NCBI GenBank assembly: GCA_016795385.1
Contig: JAEUHI010000022.1
Location: forward strand, 1-64,000
DNA length: 64,000 nt
Origin: Verrucomicrobiales bacterium
Lineage (GTDB): Bacteria > Verrucomicrobiota > Verrucomicrobiia > Verrucomicrobiales > DEV007
Direction: 5' to 3'
Below the pieces are notes generated by a model that was not told the origin of the DNA, did not search any database, and saw only the letters and a list, made by a program, of their open reading frames with translations. Below, piece by piece: positions 55,347-64,000 of the stretch. Every line of letters starts with the position of its first letter. The stretch's first letter is position 1. The position numbers and the translations under genes are program-made.

Positions 55347-56048
55347 ATGCCGACCTCGAATCTGCCGTCAGCTCCTTCCCGGGAGACGCTCGTCCCGTCC
55401 TCCGCCCTCCACCAGCGGGCTTACGAGGAGATCAAACGACGCATTGTTTCCGGGACCTTCGCGCCGGACTCTTTTCTCTCGGAGCGTCAGCTGGCGCAGA
55501 GCCTGGGAATGAGCAAAACGCCGGTGCACATCGCCTTGAAACGGATCGAAGCGGAGGGATACGTGGTGATCTCCCCGCAGCAGGGAATCGTCGTGCGGGG
55601 CCTCGCCCCCGCGGACATCCTCGACCACTACGAATTCCGGGAAGCCCTCGAAAGCTTTGTCGTGCGTCGCCTGGCAGGCCGACTCGACCCCTATCAGATC
55701 GCCGCACTGCAGCGGTCGCTGGAGGATCAAACGACAGCTCTGTCCGCCGACGACACCTCCACTCTCCTCGAACTCGACGCGTCCTTTCACTACCTCCTCG
55801 CCTCCTGCCTGGGAAACCGGCAGATTCTGGCGACGATGGAACAACTCCGCGACAAGATCCGCCTCGTCATCGTGCGTGTCTCCTCGCTGCGCCGGGAACG
55901 TTTTGAGGAGAGTGTCCGCGAGCATGCCGCCATCCTCGACGCGATCATGGATGGAGATGCGGCGGCAGCGGAAAGGGCCTTGATCGAACACCTCGAAGCC
56001 GGCAAACGCCAGATCCTTTCGCGCGGCGACCCACTTCGCTATCCATGA
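55347..56048 (+). CDS. GntR-family (FCD subfamily) transcriptional regulator
   Basis: A 233-residue regulator. The N-terminal winged helix (~18-85) shows RAYEEIKRRIVSGTFAP, LSERQLAQSLGMSKTPVHIAL and the wing GYVVISPQQGIVVR. The FCD ligand domain (~90-225) has the acidic/His pattern of metal-binding FCD proteins (EFREALESFVVRRLAG, DASFHYLLASC, REHAAILDAI). I start at the ATG at 55347, right after the promoter/operator. Autorepression is likely. Its stop overlaps the third DUF1549 gene (ATGA at 56045), so it probably controls that operon; control of the upstream lipid operon is less certain. Confidence 0.95.
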   Translation: MPTSNLPSAPSRETLVPSSALHQRAYEEIKRRIVSGTFAPDSFLSERQLAQSLGMSKTPVHIALKRIEAEGYVVISPQQGIVVRGLAPADILDHYEFREALESFVVRRLAGRLDPYQIAALQRSLEDQTTALSADDTSTLLELDASFHYLLASCLGNRQILATMEQLRDKIRLVIVRVSSLRRERFEESVREHAAILDAIMDGDAAAAERALIEHLEAGKRQILSRGDPLRYP

Positions 56049-58456
56049 AAGGCCGGCCCTTCATCTTAGTGGCTGCCGTCGTCGCCTCCTCCGCGACGGC
56101 GGCCCCCGATTTTTCGCGGGACATCGCTCCCCTGTTCGAACGCCATTGCCTCGATTGCCACGGCCCCGAAAAACAGAGTGGAGGCACGCGCTACGACCGT
56201 CGCGAGGATGCATTTTCGCCCGGCGACTCCGGCGACCCCGCGATCGTTCCGGGGAAACCGGACGAAAGCGAACTCCTCCGTCGCGTCCTCTCGTCCCACA
56301 AGGACGAACGGATGCCTCCGAAAGGGGATCGTCTCACCGAAGGGGAGACGGCGATGATCCGCGAGTGGATCGCCTCCGGGGCGGATTGGCCGGATGCAAC
56401 GACGCCCCCTCCGCGCGAGGCATCGGCCGGGAGCGATCACTGGTCCTTTCAACCCGTGAAGGAACCGCCCCTGCCCGAGAGCAAGGATCCTCTCTGGAGG
56501 CCTCATCCCATTGATCGATTCATCGCCGCCCGACGCGATGCAGCAGGTCTCGCACCCGTCACGCCGGCGGACCCGGGAGCCCTCCTGCGCCGGCTCGCCT
56601 ACGATCTCACCGGTCTGCCGCCCGCGGCGGAGGAGGTCGCGCAATTCGTCGCGGAGGCGTCCACACCGGAGGGGTTCGAAGGCGCTTATCAACGCGCGGT
56701 CGATCGCTACCTCGCCTCATCCGCCTACGGAGAACGATGGGCCCGCCATTGGCTGGATTGGGCGCGCTACGCCGATACCGCGGGCGACAATTCCGATTTC
56801 CCCATTCCCGAAGCCTACCTCTATCGCAATTACGTGATCGACGCCCTCAACGACGACGTGCCTTATGATCGGTTTCTGACAGAGCAGCTCGCCGGTGATC
56901 TCCTGCCCGCGGAGGACCTCGAGGAACGCAACCGCCAGACCATCGCCACCGGATATCTGGCAATGGCGCGTCGTTTCGGCTCTCTTGTGGAGCGTTACCC
57001 GCAGCACCTCACCATCGAGGACACGATCGACAATCTCGGACGCACCGTGCTGGGGCTGACGATCAGCTGCGCCCGCTGCCACGACCACAAATTCGACCCG
57101 ATCTCGACACGGGACTACTACGGGCTCTACGGGTTTTTCGCGAGCACCCGCTACCCCTTCCCCGGGATCGAGCTTTTCCAGACCCAGCGGGATTTCGTTC
57201 CCCTCGTCGAGGAGGCCAAGGTAAAGGAAACGTGGGGTCCTTTTGAGGCGGAGACGACCCGGCTCACCGCCGACCTGGAGAAACTCCTCGCAGAGAGCGA
57301 AACGATGGCCCGCGAGCACGCGGAGAAGGAGTCCGATTGGTCACTCGACGAACAAAGGCGCCGCCGGGATGAGCTCGACGCGCTTCTCATGAAAGCGCGC
57401 AAGGCCGGCGAACGCCTCGCCGGACACCTGAAGAAACGCCCGCCGTTGCCGGTGGCCTACGCCGTGCAGGATGCGAAGCCCGTGAACGCACACATCCAGG
57501 TGCGCGGCGAACCCGATCGCCCGGGCGCCGAAGTGCCGCGCAAGTTCCCCGGGATCCTCGGAGGGGCGACCTTGCCGGAGGACATCGCCCGTGCCGGGAG
57601 CGGCCGTCTCGAGTTGGCGAAGTGGATCACCGATCCCGCCAATCCTCTCACCGCACGCGTCATCGTGAACCGCGTCTGGCAGCGTCACTTCGGCACCGGA
57701 CTCGTGCCCGGCGATGGCGATTTCGGTCTCCGCGGCGAACGTCCGACCCATCCGGAGTTGCTCGATTGGCTGGCGACGGATTTCGTGAGGAACGGGTGGT
57801 CCCTCAAACAGCTCCACCGCCTCATCGTGACCTCCCGCACCTACCGCCTTTCCAGCGCCGATCAGGCGGAGAATCTTGCCACCGATCCTGACAATCACAC
57901 CTATTGGCGCTTCGACCGTCAGCGTCTCGACGCCGAATCCCTGCGCGACACCCTGCTCCTCCTCGGAGGTTCCCTCGATCTCTCGCCCCAGACCGAACCT
58001 TATCCCCTGCCTCCGGCGAAGGATTGGAAGTACACGCAGCATCATCCGTTCAAGGACGAGTATCCCTCGAAGAAACGTTCGGTCTATCAGATGACAAAAC
58101 GCCTCACTGCCGATCCGTATCCCCAGACCTTCGACGGCCCCGACCCGAACGCCTGCACGGCGACACGCGACCGCTCCGTCACCTCGCTGCAGGCGCTCTA
58201 TTTTTTCAACGATGCCCTCATCCACGAGTCGGCTGCCGGCTTTGCAAAATCCCTCCGATCCTTCGCGACCGACGACCGGCAGAGGATCGAACGTGCCTTT
58301 CTCGCCGCCGTCGCCCGGAAGCCGACGGAGGAGGAAAGCGGTCTCCTCGTCGCCCACCTCACCGCGACCCGATCGGAAGGCGGCACCGAGGACGAGGCCT
58401 GGACCAGCGTGGCCCGATCCCTTTTCCGTTTGAGCGAATTCCTTTATCTCGATTGA
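56045..58456 (+). CDS. DUF1549/DUF1553 protein with one cytochrome c domain (copy 3)
   Basis: An 803-residue exported protein, the shortest of the three copies. After a short signal peptide (ending SATAAP) comes one planctomycete-type cytochrome c domain with Cys35/Cys38/His39. DUF1549 (~135-375) has CARCHDHKFDPIS (Cys342). In place of the carbohydrate-binding-type inserts of copies 1 and 2 there is a charged coiled-coil-like stretch (~397-460, with LEKLLAESETMAREHAEKE). DUF1553 follows. It overlaps the GntR gene by four bases and its DUF1501 partner follows after one base. Confidence 0.93.
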   Translation: MKGRPFILVAAVVASSATAAPDFSRDIAPLFERHCLDCHGPEKQSGGTRYDRREDAFSPGDSGDPAIVPGKPDESELLRRVLSSHKDERMPPKGDRLTEGETAMIREWIASGADWPDATTPPPREASAGSDHWSFQPVKEPPLPESKDPLWRPHPIDRFIAARRDAAGLAPVTPADPGALLRRLAYDLTGLPPAAEEVAQFVAEASTPEGFEGAYQRAVDRYLASSAYGERWARHWLDWARYADTAGDNSDFPIPEAYLYRNYVIDALNDDVPYDRFLTEQLAGDLLPAEDLEERNRQTIATGYLAMARRFGSLVERYPQHLTIEDTIDNLGRTVLGLTISCARCHDHKFDPISTRDYYGLYGFFASTRYPFPGIELFQTQRDFVPLVEEAKVKETWGPFEAETTRLTADLEKLLAESETMAREHAEKESDWSLDEQRRRRDELDALLMKARKAGERLAGHLKKRPPLPVAYAVQDAKPVNAHIQVRGEPDRPGAEVPRKFPGILGGATLPEDIARAGSGRLELAKWITDPANPLTARVIVNRVWQRHFGTGLVPGDGDFGLRGERPTHPELLDWLATDFVRNGWSLKQLHRLIVTSRTYRLSSADQAENLATDPDNHTYWRFDRQRLDAESLRDTLLLLGGSLDLSPQTEPYPLPPAKDWKYTQHHPFKDEYPSKKRSVYQMTKRLTADPYPQTFDGPDPNACTATRDRSVTSLQALYFFNDALIHESAAGFAKSLRSFATDDRQRIERAFLAAVARKPTEEESGLLVAHLTATRSEGGTEDEAWTSVARSLFRLSEFLYLD

Positions 58457-58457
58457 C

Positions 58458-59783
58458 ATGACCACCCGCCGCCAAACCCTGCGGTCTCTCTTCGGCAGTT
58501 CCCTCCTCATGCCGGGAATGCTCTCCGAATTGCTCGCCGAAGGCGTCACCCGGCCGCAGCCTCCGGCGAAGGCGAAGCGGGTGATCATGATCTACGCCAC
58601 CGGCGGCGTTTCCCACATCGACACCTTCGACCCGAAATCCGCGAAAAACGGGCGCGACGGCACCGGGAATGAAAAGCTCATGGGGAATCTGTTCGGCTCG
58701 GGGCGCAATCCGCGTTGCGGCACCGAGGTGAGTGATCTTTTTCCCAAGCTCCGCGACATGATGGACGAGGTGTGCCTCATCCGCTCGATGAACGCCTCGC
58801 ATTTCGATCACAGCGAAGCGACGCTCGGGATGCACACCGGCTCTCCCACTTTCGCCCGCCCCAGCATGGGATCGTGGATCAGCTATGGCATGGGCAGCAT
58901 GAACCGCGATCTGCCTTCCTTCGTGGTGATCGCGCCCCACCTGCCCTATGGCGGCACGCAGGTGTATGCGAACGGCTTTCTCCCCGCCATCCATCAAGGC
59001 ACCCGCGTCATCCCCGGCGACCGCCCCATCGCCAATCTCGAGACGCCCGCCGCGGCCCGCAAATGGCATGCGGTGGAGCTCGACCTCGTCGCGGAACTGA
59101 ACGCCCGCCACTTCGCTCGACGCGAGCGCGATACCGCTCTCGCGGCACGGATCGAAAGCTTCGAGACGGCCTTCCGCATGCAGTCGGCCGCACCCGAAGC
59201 CTTTGACCTTTCCGGAGAGCCCACCCACATCCGCGAGCTGTATGGTCTCGATCGGAAAGTGAAGGGACCCGGCGCGGACTTCGCCTGGCAGTGCCTCGTG
59301 GCGCGCCGGCTGGCCGAGCGGGGGGTGCGCTTCATCGAGTTGATCGATACCGGTTCGCGGCCCAACTGGGATTCGCACGGGGAAATGAAGGAACACGCCG
59401 ATCTCGCGGCCAATGTCGATCAGCCTACCGCCGCCCTTCTCATCGATCTGAAACAACGCGGCATGCTCGACGACACGATCGTCTTCTGGGCCACGGAGTT
59501 CGGGCGCACGCCTGGACGGGAGGGCAAGAACGGCCGCGGTCATCATCGGGATTGCTTCAGTGTCTGGCTCGCGGGAGGAGGATTCAAAAGGGGGCACGTG
59601 CATGGCGTCACCGATGAGATCGGCAAATACACGGTGGAAAACCCGGTCGAGGTCCACGACCTCCACGCGACCCTGCTCCACCAACTCGGGATCGATCACG
59701 AGCGCCTCACCTTCCGCCACGCCGGCCGGGATTTCCGACTGACCGACGTCCACGGACATGTCGTGACGGATCTGCTCGCGTGA
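58458..59783 (+). CDS. DUF1501 protein, Tat-exported (copy 3)
   Basis: A 441-residue DUF1501 protein. The N-terminus TTRRQTLRSLFGSSLL carries twin arginines. The core includes VIMIYATGGVSHIDTFDP and ARPSMGSWISYGMGSMNRDLPSF. In the presumed metal-site region the usual GRDHHP/GRDHNP is replaced by GRGHHRD, so the conserved Asp is Gly here. The substitution may mark a subgroup with a different activity. It follows the DUF1549 gene directly in the GntR-led operon. Confidence 0.92.
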   Translation: MTTRRQTLRSLFGSSLLMPGMLSELLAEGVTRPQPPAKAKRVIMIYATGGVSHIDTFDPKSAKNGRDGTGNEKLMGNLFGSGRNPRCGTEVSDLFPKLRDMMDEVCLIRSMNASHFDHSEATLGMHTGSPTFARPSMGSWISYGMGSMNRDLPSFVVIAPHLPYGGTQVYANGFLPAIHQGTRVIPGDRPIANLETPAAARKWHAVELDLVAELNARHFARRERDTALAARIESFETAFRMQSAAPEAFDLSGEPTHIRELYGLDRKVKGPGADFAWQCLVARRLAERGVRFIELIDTGSRPNWDSHGEMKEHADLAANVDQPTAALLIDLKQRGMLDDTIVFWATEFGRTPGREGKNGRGHHRDCFSVWLAGGGFKRGHVHGVTDEIGKYTVENPVEVHDLHATLLHQLGIDHERLTFRHAGRDFRLTDVHGHVVTDLLA

Positions 59784-59876
59784 GGGCGGAATCGCCACGA
59801 AACACAAATGACCCGAAAGAGCCGTGGGCAAACGGAACGCTGCCTGCTATACGTGATTGCGCCATCCCGCAAGATC

Positions 59877-61067
59877 ATGAACGCCTCTTTCCGCTCCGCT
59901 CTCCTCCTCCTCCTCGGATTACCCGCCTGGGCCACGGCTCAGAATCTTTTCGAAGTGCGACCGGCGTATCCGGCCATCACTTATCCGGATTGCCCCGTCA
60001 GTATCGCTTTCACCGCCGAGGATCCGCCGCGCGGGATCGTCGCCCTGCAGAGGGGATTGATACACGTCCTTCCCGAGGACCGGAGCTCGGCGATTTCCCC
60101 CGTTTTTCTCGATTTGCGCCCTCTTTTGAAGGACGAGATTCACTTCGAAGCGGGTCTGCACGCGGTCGTCTTTCATCCCGACTTCGCGCGGAACCGCCGG
60201 GTCTACCTCTCCTACTCGCAGTCCGATCCGCGCCGCAACGTTCTCAGCGTGATGACGGTGCCGGAGGGCACGTTTGCCGCGGATCCGTCGAGCGAAAGGG
60301 TCCTCATGGAAATCCCGCACCAGCTCGCCGACCACTTTTCCGGCAGCATGGCCTTCGGTCCCGACGGCATGCTCTATTTCTCCGTGGGCGACGGTGGTCT
60401 CCGGGATGATCCGATGCGCATGGCGCAGCATCCCTTCCTGCTCCAGGGGAAGATCCTGCGTCTCGACGTGAACACCAAAGACGACGAGCGGCCCTACCGC
60501 ATCCCGGCCGACAATCCCTTCATCGGTCAGCAGGAGTGGCGCGGTGAAATCTACGCGCTCGGGTTCCGCAATCCCTGGGGGCTTTCCTTTGACCCCCAGA
60601 CCGGTGAACTCTGGGCCGCCGATGTCGGCCAGGACCGCTTCGAGGAGGTGAACCGCATCGTTGCCGGCGGCAACTACGGATGGAGCGAACGCGATGGGAC
60701 CGAACGTCTCGAGAGCCGGAAAGACCAGCCTCCCGTCATTCCGACCACGCCTTACCACGATCCGGTCCACAGTTACTCGCGCTTTGACGGCGATGGCATC
60801 TGCATCGTCGGAGGCATGGTCTACCGCGGGACACGGCTCTCGGGTCTCCACGGGCGCTACCTGTTCGCCGACTGGGGTGCCGGAAAGATCTGGGCGATGC
60901 AGCCACCGGACGGTGGAAACGAACGGGCCACTGAGGTGACCTTGATCCATCAGGCGACCGAAGCTGGCTTCAATCCCGTGCTGATCTCACCGGATGAAAC
61001 GGGCGAACCACTCGTGCTGAATCACCGGGGTTGGCTCGGCGAACTCGTTCCCGTGATCGCTCCCTGA
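59877..61067 (+). CDS. Secreted PQQ-type sugar dehydrogenase (second copy, catalytic propeller only)
   Basis: A 396-residue exported protein of the glucose/sorbosone dehydrogenase family. The signal peptide (LLLLLGLPAWATAQ) fixes the start at 59877. Motifs are FEAGLHAVVFHPDFARNRRVYL, AFGPDGMLYFSVGDGG, EIYALGFRNPWGLSFDPQTG, DVGQDRFEEVN and GNYGW. Unlike the protein at 14202-16829 it has no PKD, cytochrome or binding domain. It lies 93 bases after the third DUF1501 gene and may belong to the same regulon, giving a secreted oxidation module. The substrate is unknown. Confidence 0.9.
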   Translation: MNASFRSALLLLLGLPAWATAQNLFEVRPAYPAITYPDCPVSIAFTAEDPPRGIVALQRGLIHVLPEDRSSAISPVFLDLRPLLKDEIHFEAGLHAVVFHPDFARNRRVYLSYSQSDPRRNVLSVMTVPEGTFAADPSSERVLMEIPHQLADHFSGSMAFGPDGMLYFSVGDGGLRDDPMRMAQHPFLLQGKILRLDVNTKDDERPYRIPADNPFIGQQEWRGEIYALGFRNPWGLSFDPQTGELWAADVGQDRFEEVNRIVAGGNYGWSERDGTERLESRKDQPPVIPTTPYHDPVHSYSRFDGDGICIVGGMVYRGTRLSGLHGRYLFADWGAGKIWAMQPPDGGNERATEVTLIHQATEAGFNPVLISPDETGEPLVLNHRGWLGELVPVIAP

Positions 61068-61080
61068 CAGGTTGCGGCAA

Positions 61081-62292
61081 TCACTTTTTCTCGCGACCCG
61101 AAGCAATCGGCATGATGCCCATTTCGCGGGCTTCGGACACCGAGATGAGCTCGAAGTTCGGCTCCTCCTCGTCGTCGAAGGCCTCCGCGTTTTCCTCCAG
61201 TGTCTGAGTTCCGACTCCGATGGCAGCGGCGAGCACTTTGAAGGATGCCTCATTCGGGGTGCCCGCGATGGACTCGGGCACCTCGATGTCTTTTCCGGCA
61301 TCGCCGAGGTCCTTCTCGCCGAGCATGGTCGTCTCCAGACCGAGGATGGGATCGTCGTCCCCCTCACCCAGATCGAAAGCGAGAAGACAGTGGCCCGGGA
61401 CCATGACGAGATAGACGTTCAGCCCGATTTTCCTGAGGATCGATGCCATCAGGACGGTGCCATCGACACAGTTCGCCTGGGTCGCGTCGATCGAGTCGTC
61501 GAGGAATCGAACGGTCTGGCTGTAGACCCACTCGCTCGGAGTCGTCGTCGAGATATCGCTGTAGCGGACGCCGCGTTTCTGCAAGACATTCCAAATCGCG
61601 AAAACCTGGGCCAGAACCTCGTCGGGATCACCCGATTGGTATCCGGTGAATCCGGTGACCACCCCGGTCGCAAGCGCTTCCTTCAGAAGGCCATCGACCC
61701 AGGGATGGTTCTCGTTGACGTAGGCGGCAAAAAGCTCCGAGTAGCTTTCGTATTCGTCGTTTTCCTTGTCGAGAATGACATAAAAGGGGCAGTCGTTGAG
61801 CGAACGAATGGTGAAGGTCTCGTTCTGCACGGGCAGCTTTTCCCCGTCGATCGTCACCTTGAAGGTGGCGGTCACGGGACGTTGTTCGCGGTTCTTGTGA
61901 AGGGCCTCGAAATTCCAAGCGGCCTTGGGGTAGATCGCCACTTCCTCATAGTCGTCGTACATCGTGCCTTCCCAGACCGAGGGATTGAGGAAGCCGTCGA
62001 TGGAAATCTCCACCCTCACTTCCGAATCCGCGGCCACGTCGTAGAGAGCAACTCCGATCCATCCGTTCTCATCTCCGTAGACCGCCAATTCCCCTTCCTC
62101 GAGTTCGGGATCATCGTCGGTCTTCTGATCTTCCGCCGTTTCCTCCTCACCGTTCCAATCGACGGTGGCGGTGGAAATGAGCGCGCTCGGGAAAAGATCG
62201 CGCTCGGTGTAGGAATAGGGCTCGAAGCTCTGGGCGGAGAGTCGGACGCCACCAAACAGGGCGAAAGCAAGAAGGAGAAGGCTGGATCGCAT
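61081..62292 (-). CDS. Exported transglutaminase-like (cysteine protease fold) protein
   Basis: A 403-residue exported protein. The signal peptide (MRSSLLLLAFALFGGVRLSA) defines the start at 62292. The N-terminal half is an acidic beta-sandwich-like region (EDQKTDDDPELEEGELAVYG). The C-terminal half has a transglutaminase-like core with Cys275 (ANCVDGTVLMAS), His301 (VPGHCLLAF) and Asp307, the usual triad order. The activity could be protease, amidase or crosslinking; none is proven. The tail is strongly acidic (ENAEAFDDEEEPNF). It is convergent with the PQQ-type gene and 67 bases downstream of folE2. Confidence 0.8.
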   Translation of the reverse strand: MRSSLLLLAFALFGGVRLSAQSFEPYSYTERDLFPSALISTATVDWNGEEETAEDQKTDDDPELEEGELAVYGDENGWIGVALYDVAADSEVRVEISIDGFLNPSVWEGTMYDDYEEVAIYPKAAWNFEALHKNREQRPVTATFKVTIDGEKLPVQNETFTIRSLNDCPFYVILDKENDEYESYSELFAAYVNENHPWVDGLLKEALATGVVTGFTGYQSGDPDEVLAQVFAIWNVLQKRGVRYSDISTTTPSEWVYSQTVRFLDDSIDATQANCVDGTVLMASILRKIGLNVYLVMVPGHCLLAFDLGEGDDDPILGLETTMLGEKDLGDAGKDIEVPESIAGTPNEASFKVLAAAIGVGTQTLEENAEAFDDEEEPNFELISVSEAREMGIMPIASGREKK

Positions 62293-62359
62293 GGAAGAAA
62301 GAAATCGCCGATTTTTTTCATTCGGCAAGAATCCTTGCTGCGCCCCGGCCGCAGGCCGC

Positions 62360-63142
62360 TCACAAATGCTTCTCGATCACCGCATAAGCGTTGTGATTGT
62401 GGATCGATTCGAAATTCTCCGCCTCGACGCGATACCAGGCGATGCCCTCCTGCTGGTTCGAAGCGGCGGCGACGTTGCGGACGAGATCCTCGACAAAAAC
62501 GGGATTGTCGTAGGCCTGCTCGGTGACGTGTTTCTCGTCGGGACGCTTCAGCACGCTGTAAAGCTCGCAGCTCGCACAACGTTCGACGAGGCGGATGAGA
62601 TCCTCGATCCAGATGGGCTCTCCGCTGAACTTCACCGCGTAGGTGACGATGCCACGCTGGTTGTGGGCACCGCGGGCGCTGATGGCTTTCGAGCACGGGC
62701 ACAGGGTCGTGACCGGCACCAGCACGGTGACGGTGAAATCAGTGCGCTCGCGCGAGGCGTCGACATCGAAGATCACCTCGTAGTCGAGCATGCCCTCGCG
62801 TTTCGTCACAGGCGCGGGCTTTTTCAGAAAGAAGGGGAAGCGGAACTCCACGTGGGCCTGCTGGGCATGGAGACGCTCGAGAAGCTCGGCGGGGATGCCG
62901 GATATCGTGTGCACGTCCAGGACCGGCCCGTGGGAATTCAGCACCTCGACGAACCGGCTCATGTGGGTGCCCTTGTACTGCTGGGGCAGATCGACCGCCA
63001 TGGAGATGGTCGCCACGGTGCCTTGTTCGGAATTGGCCTTGTCCCGGATGCGGAGGGGATAACGCAGATTCTTCACCCCGACACGGTCGATGGCGAGGTT
63101 GCGGGAATCGGGCTGGTTCTGGATGTCGGTAAGATTCTCCAT
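62360..63142 (-). CDS. folE2: GTP cyclohydrolase, FolE2 type
   Basis: A 260-residue T-fold enzyme making 7,8-dihydroneopterin triphosphate from GTP for folate and queuosine-type pathways. It is the FolE2 (GCYH-IB) form, unrelated in detail to classical FolE. Cys148 in TLCPCSK is the key metal/active-site residue, with His160 in GAHNQRG and the conserved ISMAVDLPQQYKGTHMSRF block. The start is the ATG at 63142. FolE2 can use several metals and often substitutes under zinc limitation, but no Zur site is visible here. A terminator-like hairpin separates it from the upstream aldo/keto reductase. Confidence 0.95.
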   Translation of the reverse strand: MENLTDIQNQPDSRNLAIDRVGVKNLRYPLRIRDKANSEQGTVATISMAVDLPQQYKGTHMSRFVEVLNSHGPVLDVHTISGIPAELLERLHAQQAHVEFRFPFFLKKPAPVTKREGMLDYEVIFDVDASRERTDFTVTVLVPVTTLCPCSKAISARGAHNQRGIVTYAVKFSGEPIWIEDLIRLVERCASCELYSVLKRPDEKHVTEQAYDNPVFVEDLVRNVAAASNQQEGIAWYRVEAENFESIHNHNAYAVIEKHL

Positions 63143-63150
63143 GCGATGGC

Positions 63151-63192
63151 AAAAGCCCCGGAACGCCGTTCCGGAACGGGTGGACCGGGGCT
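63151..63192 (-). terminator. Terminator-like hairpin between the aldo/keto reductase gene and folE2
   Basis: AGCCCCGG and CCGGGGCT (63185-63192 and 63154-63161, minus-strand order) form an outer 8-bp stem. CCGTTCCGGAACGG nests inside it, and four T follow. It ends 9 bases before the folE2 start, so it could instead act as a leader attenuator. Confidence 0.6.
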
Positions 63193-63232
63193 CACACGGA
63201 ATTGGATCGCGCCCGGAGGGCACTAAAGGCCC

Positions 63233-64000
63233 TTACCAAGACGGGTTCAAGTGCCACTTGGTGGCGAAAGGCTCAAGTTCCGGGCGCATCGGCCAGTGAT
63301 CGGGCTGCGGATCGAGCCCCTCGTGGCGGATGCTGGCACCTTTCAGTTCCATGCAGCCCTCGTTGTTGCCGATCTCGAGAACCCGCTGCACTTCCTCGGG
63401 AGTGAGGGTCACGTCGGGGAGAGCGGCGAACTCGGAAATTTTCTCCTCGATGGGGCGGGCGTCCTCACCGGCCTCCTGGATGAAGGTCGGGCCGACGGAT
63501 TTCACCGGGGCCTGGCTGAGATTCCACGCGCAAGCGAATTGCAGCATGGTGAGGCCGTATTTCTCGGCGATGGGACGCATCTGCTCGAGTTTTTCATTGC
63601 CGTGCTCGATCCAGCCGGCGGGACGATAGGTGCGATGATCGCCGTCGCGGAAGAAATGGCCGGGCTTCACATCGTCATGGAAAATGCCTCCGAAATCGAC
63701 GACGCGGGCAAGGATGTCGACGCCGAACTCATTCGCCACTGGCAGGACGTAACGCCCCGGCCAGGGCTCCATGGGATTGAGGATGATCATTGCCCAAGCG
63801 ATGTCCTCATGGAAGTGCTCGAGACAATAGGCCATGTCGATGGCAAAGCCGTTGGCGGGCCCGGGAGCGATCCCCGTCATTTCCGTGAGACCTTTTTCGC
63901 GGAGTTTTGCCATTGCTCCCCAGACCTCGGGGCTGGAGTAGCCGATTGAGTCAGGATTGTGGAGCATCACCACGTCGAAATGATCGGTGCGGCAACGCTC
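63233..64000 (-). CDS. Aldo/keto reductase family protein, N-terminus beyond the window
   Basis: The reading frame is open to the right edge (256 codons seen), so the start lies outside. DHFDVVMLHNPDS matches the aldo/keto reductase strand that carries the conserved His, and later LTMLQFACAWNLSQAPVKSVGPTF and DVTLTPEEVQRVLEIG fit the C-terminal half of the barrel. The Tyr/Lys catalytic residues should lie in the missing part. A C-terminal extension (~30 residues, ending HWPMRPELEPFATKWHLN) is longer than usual. The substrate is unknown. Confidence 0.85.
   Translation of the reverse strand, partial: ERCRTDHFDVVMLHNPDSIGYSSPEVWGAMAKLREKGLTEMTGIAPGPANGFAIDMAYCLEHFHEDIAWAMIILNPMEPWPGRYVLPVANEFGVDILARVVDFGGIFHDDVKPGHFFRDGDHRTYRPAGWIEHGNEKLEQMRPIAEKYGLTMLQFACAWNLSQAPVKSVGPTFIQEAGEDARPIEEKISEFAALPDVTLTPEEVQRVLEIGNNEGCMELKGASIRHEGLDPQPDHWPMRPELEPFATKWHLNPSW

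Overview
GC-rich, gene-dense bacterial chromosome segment, almost certainly from the phylum Verrucomicrobiota (a Verrucomicrobiales/Luteolibacter-like lineage is my guess). The evidence is three separate pairs of Planctomycetes/Verrucomicrobia-type DUF1549/DUF1553 cytochrome proteins with DUF1501 proteins, an LpxC-FabZ fusion followed by lpxA, a KaiC-like ATPase coupled to a hybrid histidine kinase, and long nested intergenic palindromes of a kind seen in that group. No rRNA, tRNA, CRISPR array, intact insertion sequence or replication origin was recognised.

Layout. 1-3.4 kb: a left-edge fragment, a small winged-helix-like protein and two secreted repeat proteins closed by a strong terminator. 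3.5-9.7 kb: signalling island with a KaiC-like ATPase and hybrid kinase (+) facing a membrane hybrid kinase and a frameshifted kinase-like gene (-). 10-14.2 kb: stress-type protein, glycogen phosphorylase, CPBP protease. 14.2-16.8 kb: secreted PQQ-type sugar dehydrogenase with PKD and cytochrome c domains. 16.9-21.6 kb: a TetR-headed minus-strand series of small SRPBCC, VOC, DoxX and DUF1428 proteins. 21.6-27.7 kb: lipoprotein, lpxA, lpxC-fabZ, divergent pseudouridine synthase, trigger factor and clpP. 27.7-31.8 kb: VapBC toxin-antitoxin pair and assorted single genes, with a large inverted repeat at 31.0 kb. 32-36.9 kb: first DUF1549/DUF1501 pair, followed by a ~245-bp nested palindrome. 37.3-41.5 kb: AraC, PEP-hydrolase-like TIM barrel, Tm-1-like protein and FMN alpha-hydroxyacid oxidase operon. 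41.7-47.3 kb: second DUF1549/DUF1501 pair, small secreted protein, DUF3445 protein. 47.6-55.2 kb: tightly coupled lipid operon (patatin, PaaK-like CoA ligase, thiolase, FadB/FadJ-like protein, acyl-CoA dehydrogenase). 55.3-61.1 kb: GntR regulator with its own promoter and operator, third DUF1549/DUF1501 pair, second PQQ-type dehydrogenase. 61-64 kb: transglutaminase-like protein, folE2 and a partial aldo/keto reductase.

How the genes work together. The patatin-to-acyl-CoA-dehydrogenase operon can release, activate and beta-oxidise acyl chains. The secreted dehydrogenases and DUF1549/DUF1501 pairs suggest extracellular or periplasmic oxidation of carbohydrates or related polymers. The LpxC-FabZ/LpxA block makes lipid A precursors. 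The TetR cluster looks like a small-molecule response regulon whose ligand is unknown.

The most unusual signal is not a gene. The 9-mer CCTGACAAA (extended consensus TCCTGACAAAmCCACC) occurs 14 times in 64 kb, against about 0.25 expected from base composition. It lies in all reading frames, mostly on the sense strand, and is concentrated at gene starts, stops and junctions. Other leads are the split Tm-1-like operon, the 15-bp inverted repeat at 31018-31055, and a recurring family of TTCGTG/TTCCGTG-type intergenic repeats.
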